Positions 35,473 through 43,839 of a stretch of 47,886 bases of DNA are shown here, one piece after another (the stretch's first letter is position 1; each line of letters starts with the position of its first letter). The notes under the pieces were generated by a model that did no database searches, was not told the origin of the DNA, and was given only the letters and a program-made list of their open reading frames with translations. The stretch is from positions 1 through 47,886 of the forward strand of contig JAFRRF010000035.1 in the NCBI GenBank assembly GCA_017428245.1, given 5' to 3'. A program made the position numbers and the translations under genes. Origin of the DNA: Bacteroidales bacterium (GTDB taxonomy: Bacteria > Bacteroidota > Bacteroidia > Bacteroidales > UBA932).

Positions 35473-38400
35473 ATGAACTTTAAAAAATTCATTCTCATCC
35501 TGACCTGCCTGATCACGGCATCTGCCGCCTTTGCGCAGAGCATCCGTGTGACCGGACAGGTGAAAGATGCGCAGTCGGGTGAACCCGTCTCCTTTGTGAC
35601 GGTCATCCAGCAAGGGACGGGCAATGCGGTATCCGCCGACGCAGAAGGCCGGTACGCCATCAACGTCCCCGTCAACGCATCACTCCGCTTCTCTTCGGTC
35701 GGTTATGACGAAGTCATAGTCGAAGTAGCCGGAAGAAACGTCGTGGACGTCGTCATGAACAGTGACAATGTCCTGGAAGAGGCCGTCGTCTCCGCCCTCG
35801 GCATCACCCGCGCGGCGAAATCCCTGACTTATGCAGAGCAGGTGGTTTCTTCCGACGAAATCGCCGGCAACCGCGCAGCCAACATGATCACATCCCTGGC
35901 CGGCAAGGCCTCAGGTGTGACGGTAACCCAGTCGGCGGCCGGTATGGGCGGTTCCGCGAAGATCTCCATCCGCGGTTTCCGTTCGGTCAACAGCGGCAAC
36001 GAACCGCTCTACATCATCAACGGCGTGCCGATGAGCAGCTCCGCCGACGTCAGCGGTGACACCTACGGCTCGAGCGGTATGGCTTCCTTCGACAATGGTG
36101 ACGGCATCGGCAACCTCAACCCCGACGATATCGAGAGCATCACCATCCTGAAGGGTGCTTCCGCTTCCGCCCTTTACGGTACCCAGGCCGCCAACGGCGT
36201 CATCCTGATCACCACAAAGAAGGGCGTCGCCGGCCAGACCCGCGTGACGTTCAACAGCACGACCAATTTCGAGAACCCCGTCTATAGGCACGAACTCCAG
36301 AACGCCTATGGACACGACGCTTCATGGAAGAGCTGGGGCTCGAAGGTAACCAACGGTGTGCTTGCGGCCGACAATTTCTTCGAGACGGCCCACACGCTCA
36401 CCAACAGCCTCTCGGTCCAGAGCGGCAATGAGCGGAACCAGACTTACCTCTCCTATGGTAACACGACCGCCAACAGTATCCTGGGCAACAACAGCAAACT
36501 GAGCCGCCACAACATCACTTTCCGCAACACAACCAAGTTCGCGGAAAACCTGACGCTCGACGCTTCTTTCCAGTTCATCCGCCAGTACACCAAGAACCGT
36601 CCGACCACCGGCGGTCTGTATCACAACCCGGTGATGAGTGTGTACCATTTCCCGGTCGACCTCAATTTCAGCGAGTACAGGGAAAAATTCGAGGTTTATG
36701 ACATGGACCGCAACCTGATGGTGCAGAACTGGTACAAACCGCTCACCGCCAACGACGACGAGAACCCGTACTGGATCACCAACCGCATCATCAGCGAGCA
36801 GTGGCGCGACCGCGCGATGGGTTCGCTCTCCCTCCGCTGGGACATCTCCCCCAAGGTTTACCTCCAGGCCCGTGCCAGCGCCGACTATTCTGCAAGACGC
36901 GAGTCCTATAAGGCCTACGCCACCACGACGCCCAGTGTCGTCCTCTCCGAGAACGGCCAGTACATCACGGGCAAACGCACCAGCATGACCGCCTATGCCG
37001 ACTTCCTGGCCGGATACAAGGACAAATGGGGCGACTTCGGCTTCAACGCCACGATCGGTACGAGCATCAACTACGATGAAAGCACCAACACCACCATCAA
37101 CTCCCGTTATGGCGGCGGTGAGCTCAAACTCGCAAACATCTTTACCGTCAACAACATGACGGTCCGCGGCACCGATGAAAGCTGGTATCGTGGCGAGTTG
37201 ATCGGCGTCTTCGCTACGGCGACTCTCTCTTTCCGCGACTGGCTCTTCCTTGACGTGACCGGCCGTAACGACTGGTCTTCGACGCTTGCCTTCTCCCAGA
37301 GCTTCAAGACCGGCTTCTTCTATCCTTCCGCCGGTCTGTCCATCCTCCTGAACGAGGCCCTCAACATGCCTTCATGGGTGGATCTGTTCAAAGTCCGGGC
37401 ATCCTACGCCGTCGTGGGTAACGACCTGCCCAGCCGTGTCACCAACCCGCTCGGCTCCGTCGCTTACTCCGGTTCTGTCTCCTCCAACACCACGGCACCG
37501 TTCGGTACGCTGAAACCCGAGCTGTCGGCTTCGTTTGAGACCGGCTTCGACCTCCGTCTCTTCAACAACCGCCTGTCGTTCGATGTCGAGTACTACAAGA
37601 CCAACACCCGCAACCAGCTGTTCTCGCTCGACGCGCCGGCCGGTTCCGGTTACTCGTCCTACTATGTGAACTCGGGTAACATCCAGAACCAGGGTATCGA
37701 GGCCACGGTTGGCATCGTCCCGGTGGAGACCCGCAATTTCGTATGGAAGAGCAGCATCAACCTCGGCTTGAACCGCAACAAGGTCATTTCACTGAACGAT
37801 GATATCCAGACCTTCGTGATTTGCGATGCCACCAACCACGGTTATGCCCTCAAACTGACAGAAGGCGGTTCTTACGGCGACCTTTATGTCCGCCGCTTCG
37901 CCCGCGACGGCAGCGGCAACCTGCTGCTCGACGACAGCGGCCTGCCTTACAAGGAAAGCGGTGAATTCACCTACATCGGCAACACGGAACCCAGGCTGAC
38001 CGCCGGCTGGAACAACAACTTCCAGATCGGAGGCTTCAATGTCAACTTCCTTATTGACGGCCGCTTCGGCGGTGTCGCCCTCGACGCCACCCAGGCCGAC
38101 CTCGACGGTTGGGGAACTTCCGCCTACAGTGCCAAATGCCGCGAACAAGGTTTCGTGGAGTATGAAGGACACAAGTTCAACGACGTGCAGGCATTCTTCA
38201 GCCGCGTCGGCGGATTCGAAGGAATCAATGAATTCTATGTGTACGACGCCACGAACATCCGTCTCCGCGAGGCTTCCATCGGCTACTCGCTGCCCAAGAA
38301 GATCCTCGGCAATTTCTGCCAGGACCTGAGCGTCTCGCTCGTCGGAAGAAACCTCCTGTTCTTCTACAAGAAGATTCCGTATGACCCCGATTCGCTCCTC

Positions 38401-38487
38401 GATACGGACGGCCACTTCGAAGGCTTCAGCTTCTACGGCATGCCGACCACCAGGTCGCTCGGTTTCAATATCAAGGTTACATTTTAA
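35473..38487 (+). CDS. SusC/RagA family TonB-linked outer-membrane transporter
   Basis: The 1004-residue transporter has a signal peptide (about 1-22, AAFAQ), a carboxypeptidase-regulatory-like domain (about 25-95, VTGQVKDAQSGEPVSF), a TonB-box-like EEAVVSALGI (about 102-112), a plug domain with the SusC signature DDIESITILKGASASALYGTQ, and a 22-strand barrel to the C-terminal aromatic residue (IKVTF). It imports the oligosaccharide bound by the SusD partner 16 bp downstream. Length is normal. The substrate cannot be read from sequence. Confidence 0.96.
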   Translation: MNFKKFILILTCLITASAAFAQSIRVTGQVKDAQSGEPVSFVTVIQQGTGNAVSADAEGRYAINVPVNASLRFSSVGYDEVIVEVAGRNVVDVVMNSDNVLEEAVVSALGITRAAKSLTYAEQVVSSDEIAGNRAANMITSLAGKASGVTVTQSAAGMGGSAKISIRGFRSVNSGNEPLYIINGVPMSSSADVSGDTYGSSGMASFDNGDGIGNLNPDDIESITILKGASASALYGTQAANGVILITTKKGVAGQTRVTFNSTTNFENPVYRHELQNAYGHDASWKSWGSKVTNGVLAADNFFETAHTLTNSLSVQSGNERNQTYLSYGNTTANSILGNNSKLSRHNITFRNTTKFAENLTLDASFQFIRQYTKNRPTTGGLYHNPVMSVYHFPVDLNFSEYREKFEVYDMDRNLMVQNWYKPLTANDDENPYWITNRIISEQWRDRAMGSLSLRWDISPKVYLQARASADYSARRESYKAYATTTPSVVLSENGQYITGKRTSMTAYADFLAGYKDKWGDFGFNATIGTSINYDESTNTTINSRYGGGELKLANIFTVNNMTVRGTDESWYRGELIGVFATATLSFRDWLFLDVTGRNDWSSTLAFSQSFKTGFFYPSAGLSILLNEALNMPSWVDLFKVRASYAVVGNDLPSRVTNPLGSVAYSGSVSSNTTAPFGTLKPELSASFETGFDLRLFNNRLSFDVEYYKTNTRNQLFSLDAPAGSGYSSYYVNSGNIQNQGIEATVGIVPVETRNFVWKSSINLGLNRNKVISLNDDIQTFVICDATNHGYALKLTEGGSYGDLYVRRFARDGSGNLLLDDSGLPYKESGEFTYIGNTEPRLTAGWNNNFQIGGFNVNFLIDGRFGGVALDATQADLDGWGTSAYSAKCREQGFVEYEGHKFNDVQAFFSRVGGFEGINEFYVYDATNIRLREASIGYSLPKKILGNFCQDLSVSLVGRNLLFFYKKIPYDPDSLLDTDGHFEGFSFYGMPTTRSLGFNIKVTF

Positions 38488-38503
38488 TTAGAGGGCTACT
38501 ACT

Positions 38504-40102
38504 ATGAAATCTATATTCAAAGCATTTTTTGTAGCACTGGTTATCACCTTTGTGTTCTCTTCCTGTGCAAAATGGGAAGACTACAATACGAACCCCTTCG
38601 GCGTGACCGATGAGATGCTGGCTGCCGACTACAACAACATCGGCGCTTACTATCCGCAGATCATGCAGTCAGTGTACTACAACTACAACAACAGCAACTG
38701 GGAGTTCCAGCTGGTGCAGAACCTGACCGCGGACCTGTGGGCCGGATACTTCTCCAACGTGTCCGCCTTCCTTTCCAACGCCAACACGGGCAACCTTTTC
38801 ATGGTTGACGGCTGGGTCGGATTCGAGTGGGACGTTACTTACAAACGGGTGATGTCTCCTATTTTCAACTCCATCAAGCCGCTGGCCGACAACGACCAGT
38901 ACCGCCACTTCTACGCACCCGCCCTGATCATGCAGGTCATGGCAATGAGCCGTCTGTGCGACTGCTACGGACCGTGCATCTACAGCAAGTATGGACAGAG
39001 CGCCACCGGCGGCAACTTCGAAAGCATGCAGGATTCCTACAATGCCTTCTTCGCCGACCTCGACATCGCAGTCAATGCCCTGGACAACTTCATCAAGACC
39101 ACCGGCTCGACAACTTCAAACAACTTCAAGCGTTTCGACGACTGGTGCAACGGCGACTTCGCGAAATGGATCCGTTTCGCCAACTCGCTCCGCCTGCGTC
39201 TGGCCATGCATATCGTGAAAGTCGATCCTGCCAAGGCCAAGTCCGAAGCCCAGAAAGCCATCGGCAATTCCTACGGCCTGCTGAACGGCAAGAGCGACGT
39301 GGTCACGATGCACGCATCCACCTGGCAGCACCCGCTCTACACTCTGTCTACCGCATGGAACGACTGCTATATGGGTGCCGTCATCGAATCGTTCCTGACC
39401 GGCTATTCCGATCCTCGTGAAGGCAAGTACTTCGTGGAGACTTCCAATGCCGACTTCAAGGCCGCAGGCCGCAACTTCGCCAGTATCCGCATGGGTAACG
39501 ACGCCCCCGGCAAGGGAGCCGAGATTCCGTATTCCCTCCTCTCCACCCAGAAGACCGACGCCGCAATCATCATGGTTCCGGCTGAAACGCAGTTCCTGCT
39601 CGCAGAAGCCGCCCTCCGCGGCTGGGTGAGTGGCTCTGCAAAGGAATTCTATGAGGCAGGCGTAAAAGAATCGTTCAACCAGTACGGTGTCGGCGGTGTC
39701 GACGACTATCTGTCCAGCAACGCCGTCCCGGCCGATTATGTCAACCCGCTCGAACCGAGCTGGAACATCTCGGCGGCCAACTTCCTGTCGCCCAAGTGGG
39801 ATGAAAACGCTTCCAACGAAGTCAAACTCGAACGGATCATCGACCAGAAGTACCTCGCCATCTATCCGGACGGTTACGAGGCATGGACCGATCTTCGCCG
39901 TACGGGTTATCCGCGCCAGTATCCTGTCATCATCAATGCGAGCAGCGACCTGAAGAACGACGAAATCGTCCGCAGGTGCACCTACCCGCAGAGTGCCATC
40001 AGCAGCGACGCGACCGGCTACCAGCAGGCTCTGAGCTTCCTCGGCGGGCCTGACAAAGCTTCAACCCGCCTGTGGTGGGATGTCGACAAGGGCAACTTCT
40101 GA
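38504..40102 (+). CDS. SusD/RagB family glycan-binding lipoprotein
   Basis: The 532-residue outer-membrane lipoprotein has lipobox FVFSSC (Cys21), then DYNTNPFGVT, the common start of SusD_RagB_2-type proteins. Helical TPR-like pairs and a C-terminal region with the usual LERIIDQKYLAIYPDGYEAWTDLRRTGYP block follow; this block is diagnostic for the family. It caps the SusC barrel and binds the glycan at the surface. A strong hairpin follows the stop codon, which may set SusC/SusD expression above that of the enzymes downstream. Confidence 0.94.
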   Translation: MKSIFKAFFVALVITFVFSSCAKWEDYNTNPFGVTDEMLAADYNNIGAYYPQIMQSVYYNYNNSNWEFQLVQNLTADLWAGYFSNVSAFLSNANTGNLFMVDGWVGFEWDVTYKRVMSPIFNSIKPLADNDQYRHFYAPALIMQVMAMSRLCDCYGPCIYSKYGQSATGGNFESMQDSYNAFFADLDIAVNALDNFIKTTGSTTSNNFKRFDDWCNGDFAKWIRFANSLRLRLAMHIVKVDPAKAKSEAQKAIGNSYGLLNGKSDVVTMHASTWQHPLYTLSTAWNDCYMGAVIESFLTGYSDPREGKYFVETSNADFKAAGRNFASIRMGNDAPGKGAEIPYSLLSTQKTDAAIIMVPAETQFLLAEAALRGWVSGSAKEFYEAGVKESFNQYGVGGVDDYLSSNAVPADYVNPLEPSWNISAANFLSPKWDENASNEVKLERIIDQKYLAIYPDGYEAWTDLRRTGYPRQYPVIINASSDLKNDEIVRRCTYPQSAISSDATGYQQALSFLGGPDKASTRLWWDVDKGNF

Positions 40103-40119
40103 TAGTCCCGTATTTTTAC

Positions 40120-40127
40120 TAACTTTG
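40120..40127 (+). promoter_or_regulatory. Possible internal -7 box before the GH9 gene
   Basis: TAACTTTG fits TAnnTTTG, but no TTTG is found at the right distance upstream, and transcription would start within the following hairpin. It may be chance; if real it would give the GH9 group its own basal promoter. Confidence 0.3.
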
Positions 40128-40158
40128 GGAGGCTGGCCCGGGCCAGCCTCCCCTTTTA
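40127..40158 (+). terminator. Strong hairpin between susD and GH9
   Basis: GGGAGGCTGGCCC and its reverse complement abut (40127-40152), giving a 26-nt perfect palindrome followed by CTTTTATCC. The short T-run allows partial termination, or the hairpin may protect the 3' end of susCD mRNA after processing. The genes downstream run in the same direction. Confidence 0.65.
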
Positions 40159-40171
40159 TCCACAAACCGTC

Positions 40172-42607
40172 ATGTACCGAAAAGTCCTCCTGCTGGCCGT
40201 ATGTATCCTATGCGTAACGGCCTCTTCCGCCCAGGTCGATGAAGCGTTCCGCAAGGATATCATCGAATCGGGTTACGTACACAAGCCCCTGCGGCTCCAC
40301 GAAGACAAATCCGTAGAAACGGCCTGTCTGCAGAAAGAAGTGCTCCATTCGGAACTCCTGTGCGGCATGGAAAGCCTCGAGGGCTGGACCCATGACGGCA
40401 TCGGCACGATTTCGCTCACGACGGACCGTGCCGTGGAAGGGACGCACAGCCTCCGGCTCGAGGCTCCGTCGATGCCCGAAAAAATGCTTGGCTGGGGCCT
40501 TGGCCGCGGCACCTGCCTGGCCGCCTTCGACCTGAAAGGCGCCGACTGGCGCCCCTACAACCGGCTGCGTTTCAGCATCTACCCCGAATGCGAAGGCGCA
40601 CGTACGGTCTATCTGAACCTCTATCTCGAAAACGACGGCGAAGTGAAGGTTCCCGACCGCTTCGGACGCGAGGGCTACCATGAGATAAATCTCAAGAACA
40701 ACCAGTGGAACGACTGTTATCTCGAGTTCACGGGGCTGGAGCGCGACAAGGTGTCGTATCTCAAATTCGCCATCGAGATTTTCGGCCGGGAACTGACCAT
40801 GGGCGACACCCTGCGCTTCGATGTGGACAACGTCCTGCTCGAAACAATCGCGGACCCCGAACCGGTCAAGGGCTGGAAACCCGCCGAAGGCCGCATCATC
40901 TTCTCGACCACCGGCTATACCACCGGGATGGAAAAAACGGCTGTCGTCACGGTCCCGGATGCCCGGAAATTCAGAATCATCAACGACAAAACCGGCCGGA
41001 CGGCACTGCGCGGCAAGGTCAGGACCGTCAAGACGGCACTCGGCGAATACCGGATCATCGATTTTTCCAAACTCCGGAAACCCGGCCGGTATGTCATCAA
41101 GGTCGGCAAAACGACCACCTGGCCCTTCTACATCGACGATAATGTCTGGGACGACAGCGCCTGGAGGCTGGTGAACTTCATGTTCTGCGAACGCTGCGGC
41201 TATCCTGTACCCGGACACCACGGAGAATGCCATGCCGACCTGCACGCCACTTACAAGGGTCAGGTCTATCCGCTCAACGGCGGCTGGCACGATGCGGGCG
41301 ACATGTCACAGCAGACCGTCCAGAGCGCCGAGATTTCCTACGCTTTCTTCCAGGCGGCGCAGCGCGCCCGTGAAAAAGGCAACACGGACCTTTACAACCG
41401 GCTTATGGAAGAAGGGCTCTGGGGAATGGACTATGTGCTCCGCTCCCGCCTGGGCGACGGCTTCCGGGCTATGTCCTGGGGCACGAATCTCTGGACAGAC
41501 GGCATCCTGGATACGGAAGACGATGCCGGACGCCGCGAGATCCGCGTCCACAACGGCGCACTCGAAAACTTCCTTTTCGCCGGCATCGAAGCCTATACTT
41601 CGATGATACTCCCGGACGATCCGGAGATGGCGGGCAATCTGCTCAAGGTGGCGCGAGAAGACTATGATTTCGCACTGGCGCGCTTCGACGAAATGGGTTT
41701 TGCCGAGCTTTCGGAAATGAACCGGGCCGGCGGCCATACGCGCATGACCTCCGAAAGCCAGTATCACGCCAACATGTCGTGGGCTGCCAGCATGCTCTAC
41801 AAGGCCACGGGCGAAAAACGCTATACCGACGAGGCGGCCCGCTTCATCGAATACACGCTGGAGTGCCAGCGCACCGAACCGGTGGGCGGCGGCCTGTGCG
41901 GTTTCTTCTACCGCGACAAGGACAGGAAGTCGACCGTACACTATAACCACCAGTCGCGCAGTTACGCCTACATGGAAGCGCTCGAGGCGCTGATCACCAC
42001 CCAGCCTGAACACCCGGACAAGGCGCGCTGGATGGAAGCCGTACGGCTGTACGGCAATTATATGAAAGACCTTATGTCCTACATCGAACCTTACGGCATG
42101 ATGCCCAGCGGCGTTTATCACAAGGACGAGGTGAAGGACAGTGCTAATTTCTATGCCTGGCAGGTCGGCATCCGCAGCGGCGCCGACGCCGACTACGCGG
42201 AGATGATGCGCAATGGCGTACAACTCGACGAAGAGCATTACCTGCGCAAATTCCCCGTCTGGTTCAGTTTCAAGGGCAACACCGCCTGCAGCCTCTCCGA
42301 CGGCAAGGCCGCGGCCATCTGCGCCCGGCTTCTCAACGACCCGAAGCTCAGGCAGATTGCCGAAAAACAGTTGGAATGGGTTGTCGGCTACAATCCTTTC
42401 GGACAGTCACTGATATATGGGGAAGGCAGTAACTGGTGCCAGCTCTACAATGCGCTCCCCGGCGAAACCGTGGGTGAAATCCCCGTAGGAATGCAATCCT
42501 ACTTCAATGAAGACCAGCCCTACTGGCCACAATTCAACACCGCCACTTACAAGGAGGTATGGGGCGGTACCGCCGTCAAATGGCTCATGCTCATCGCAGA
42601 ATTCTGA
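40172..42607 (+). CDS. GH9 family glycoside hydrolase
   Basis: The 811-residue secreted enzyme has a signal peptide (about 1-20, ASSAQ), a carbohydrate-binding-like beta-sandwich (about 55-230), a CelD-type Ig-like domain (about 240-322) and an (alpha/alpha)6 GH9 barrel (about 330-811). The catalytic bases are in GGWHDAGD (Asp374 and Asp377). The general acid is probably Glu795 in YKEVWGGTA near the C-terminus, where canonical GH9 has NE. GH9 includes endoglucanases and also exo-beta-glucosaminidases, which would match the GH2 neighbour. The family call is firm, the specificity is not. Only 4 bp separate it from the next gene. Confidence 0.85.
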   Translation: MYRKVLLLAVCILCVTASSAQVDEAFRKDIIESGYVHKPLRLHEDKSVETACLQKEVLHSELLCGMESLEGWTHDGIGTISLTTDRAVEGTHSLRLEAPSMPEKMLGWGLGRGTCLAAFDLKGADWRPYNRLRFSIYPECEGARTVYLNLYLENDGEVKVPDRFGREGYHEINLKNNQWNDCYLEFTGLERDKVSYLKFAIEIFGRELTMGDTLRFDVDNVLLETIADPEPVKGWKPAEGRIIFSTTGYTTGMEKTAVVTVPDARKFRIINDKTGRTALRGKVRTVKTALGEYRIIDFSKLRKPGRYVIKVGKTTTWPFYIDDNVWDDSAWRLVNFMFCERCGYPVPGHHGECHADLHATYKGQVYPLNGGWHDAGDMSQQTVQSAEISYAFFQAAQRAREKGNTDLYNRLMEEGLWGMDYVLRSRLGDGFRAMSWGTNLWTDGILDTEDDAGRREIRVHNGALENFLFAGIEAYTSMILPDDPEMAGNLLKVAREDYDFALARFDEMGFAELSEMNRAGGHTRMTSESQYHANMSWAASMLYKATGEKRYTDEAARFIEYTLECQRTEPVGGGLCGFFYRDKDRKSTVHYNHQSRSYAYMEALEALITTQPEHPDKARWMEAVRLYGNYMKDLMSYIEPYGMMPSGVYHKDEVKDSANFYAWQVGIRSGADADYAEMMRNGVQLDEEHYLRKFPVWFSFKGNTACSLSDGKAAAICARLLNDPKLRQIAEKQLEWVVGYNPFGQSLIYGEGSNWCQLYNALPGETVGEIPVGMQSYFNEDQPYWPQFNTATYKEVWGGTAVKWLMLIAEF

Positions 42608-42611
42608 TGCC

Positions 42612-43838
42612 ATGGTAAAGGAAAACACCCAGGGCCGCAATCTGGCCATCGACATGCTCCGGGCGCTGACAATGACGCTCATGATCTTCGTCAACGACTT
42701 CTGGAAAGTCCACGATGTACCGCAATGGATGGAACACGCCAAGCACGGCGTAGACTTCATGGGCCTTTCCGACTTCGTATATCCCGCATTCCTGTTCTGC
42801 GTCGGCATGTCAGTCCCATATGCCATCGAAAACCGCTACCGCAAAGGTTACAGCGGAGAATCCACTGCCGGACACATCCTGATCCGGACACTTTCCCTGC
42901 TCATCATGGGCGCCTTCCTGGGCAACTCGGAAGCCCGTCTGGCACCCGACTTCACGCTCTACCGCATCGGAGTGTACTGGCTCGTGGCCGTGGCATCCTT
43001 CTTCCTGGTATGGAACGCCTATCCGAAAAACCCTTCGCGGCGGCAGTCCATCCTCTTCACCTGCCTGAAAATAGTCGGCGGCATCTGCCTACTCTTCCTG
43101 GCCCTGACCTACCGCAAGCCTGACGGGGGCGTCTTCGACACCTCGTTCAGCATTCTGGGCGGCATTGCCTGGACCTATCTCGTATCAGCCACCGTCTATT
43201 TTTTCTGCCGCGACAATCTCCGCAAGACCGTCCCAGTCTGGGCGGCGGTACTGGCCGTCTGCGTCCTTACGCAGCGGCTGCGGCCCGAACTCGGCGGCAC
43301 GGCCATACTCGATTTTCCACGCCCCAATTTCCTTGAAGGGATGCTCCGCGTCCTGCACATCGGCAACGGAGGTGCGGTATTCCTCGCCCTGAGCGGTATG
43401 CTGGTCTCCGTGGTCACGGAGAAAGTATCGGGCTTCCCGCAATGGAAACGGTCGGTCATCGGCATCTCCGCAGCCGTGGCCGCCCTGCTGCTCGGCTTTA
43501 TCACCCATAAATTCTGGATTGCCGCCAAACTGGGGCTCACGCTTCCCTGCTGCCTGTTCGTCTCGGCCATCGCCATCGCCGTATACACGTTGCTCCGTTT
43601 CCTCAACAGCAAGGGCCTGAGCGGCTGGTTCGCTGTCATCCGGCCTGCCGGAACAGCGACGCTGACCACTTATATGATTCCGTACGTGTTCTACGGTTTC
43701 GCCGACATTACGGGCATCGTCCTGCCCGACTGGCTCACCCACGGCCCCATGTCCCTGGTAAACTGCTTCTGCTTCGCACTGATAGTGGTGGCCGTCACCG
43801 GCGTCCTGCAGAAACTGCATCTCAAGTTAAAAGTATAA
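42612..43838 (+). CDS. DUF5009/HGSNAT-like inner-membrane acyltransferase
   Basis: The 408-residue polytopic protein has about ten membrane helices and the family opening NLAIDMLRALTMTLMIFVND. Its relatives include lysosomal heparan-alpha-glucosaminide N-acetyltransferase, which passes acetyl from acetyl-CoA across a membrane to the amino group of terminal glucosamine. The stretch MEHAKHGVDFMGLSDFVYPAFLF has the conserved His region and the DxVxPxF segment of that family. A glucosamine-acetylating step would suit a locus with glucosaminidase-like enzymes, since the free amine could be N-acetylated before or after cleavage; this is inference. The ATG at 42612 follows the GH9 stop. Confidence 0.75.
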   Translation: MVKENTQGRNLAIDMLRALTMTLMIFVNDFWKVHDVPQWMEHAKHGVDFMGLSDFVYPAFLFCVGMSVPYAIENRYRKGYSGESTAGHILIRTLSLLIMGAFLGNSEARLAPDFTLYRIGVYWLVAVASFFLVWNAYPKNPSRRQSILFTCLKIVGGICLLFLALTYRKPDGGVFDTSFSILGGIAWTYLVSATVYFFCRDNLRKTVPVWAAVLAVCVLTQRLRPELGGTAILDFPRPNFLEGMLRVLHIGNGGAVFLALSGMLVSVVTEKVSGFPQWKRSVIGISAAVAALLLGFITHKFWIAAKLGLTLPCCLFVSAIAIAVYTLLRFLNSKGLSGWFAVIRPAGTATLTTYMIPYVFYGFADITGIVLPDWLTHGPMSLVNCFCFALIVVAVTGVLQKLHLKLKV

Positions 43839-43839
43839 T

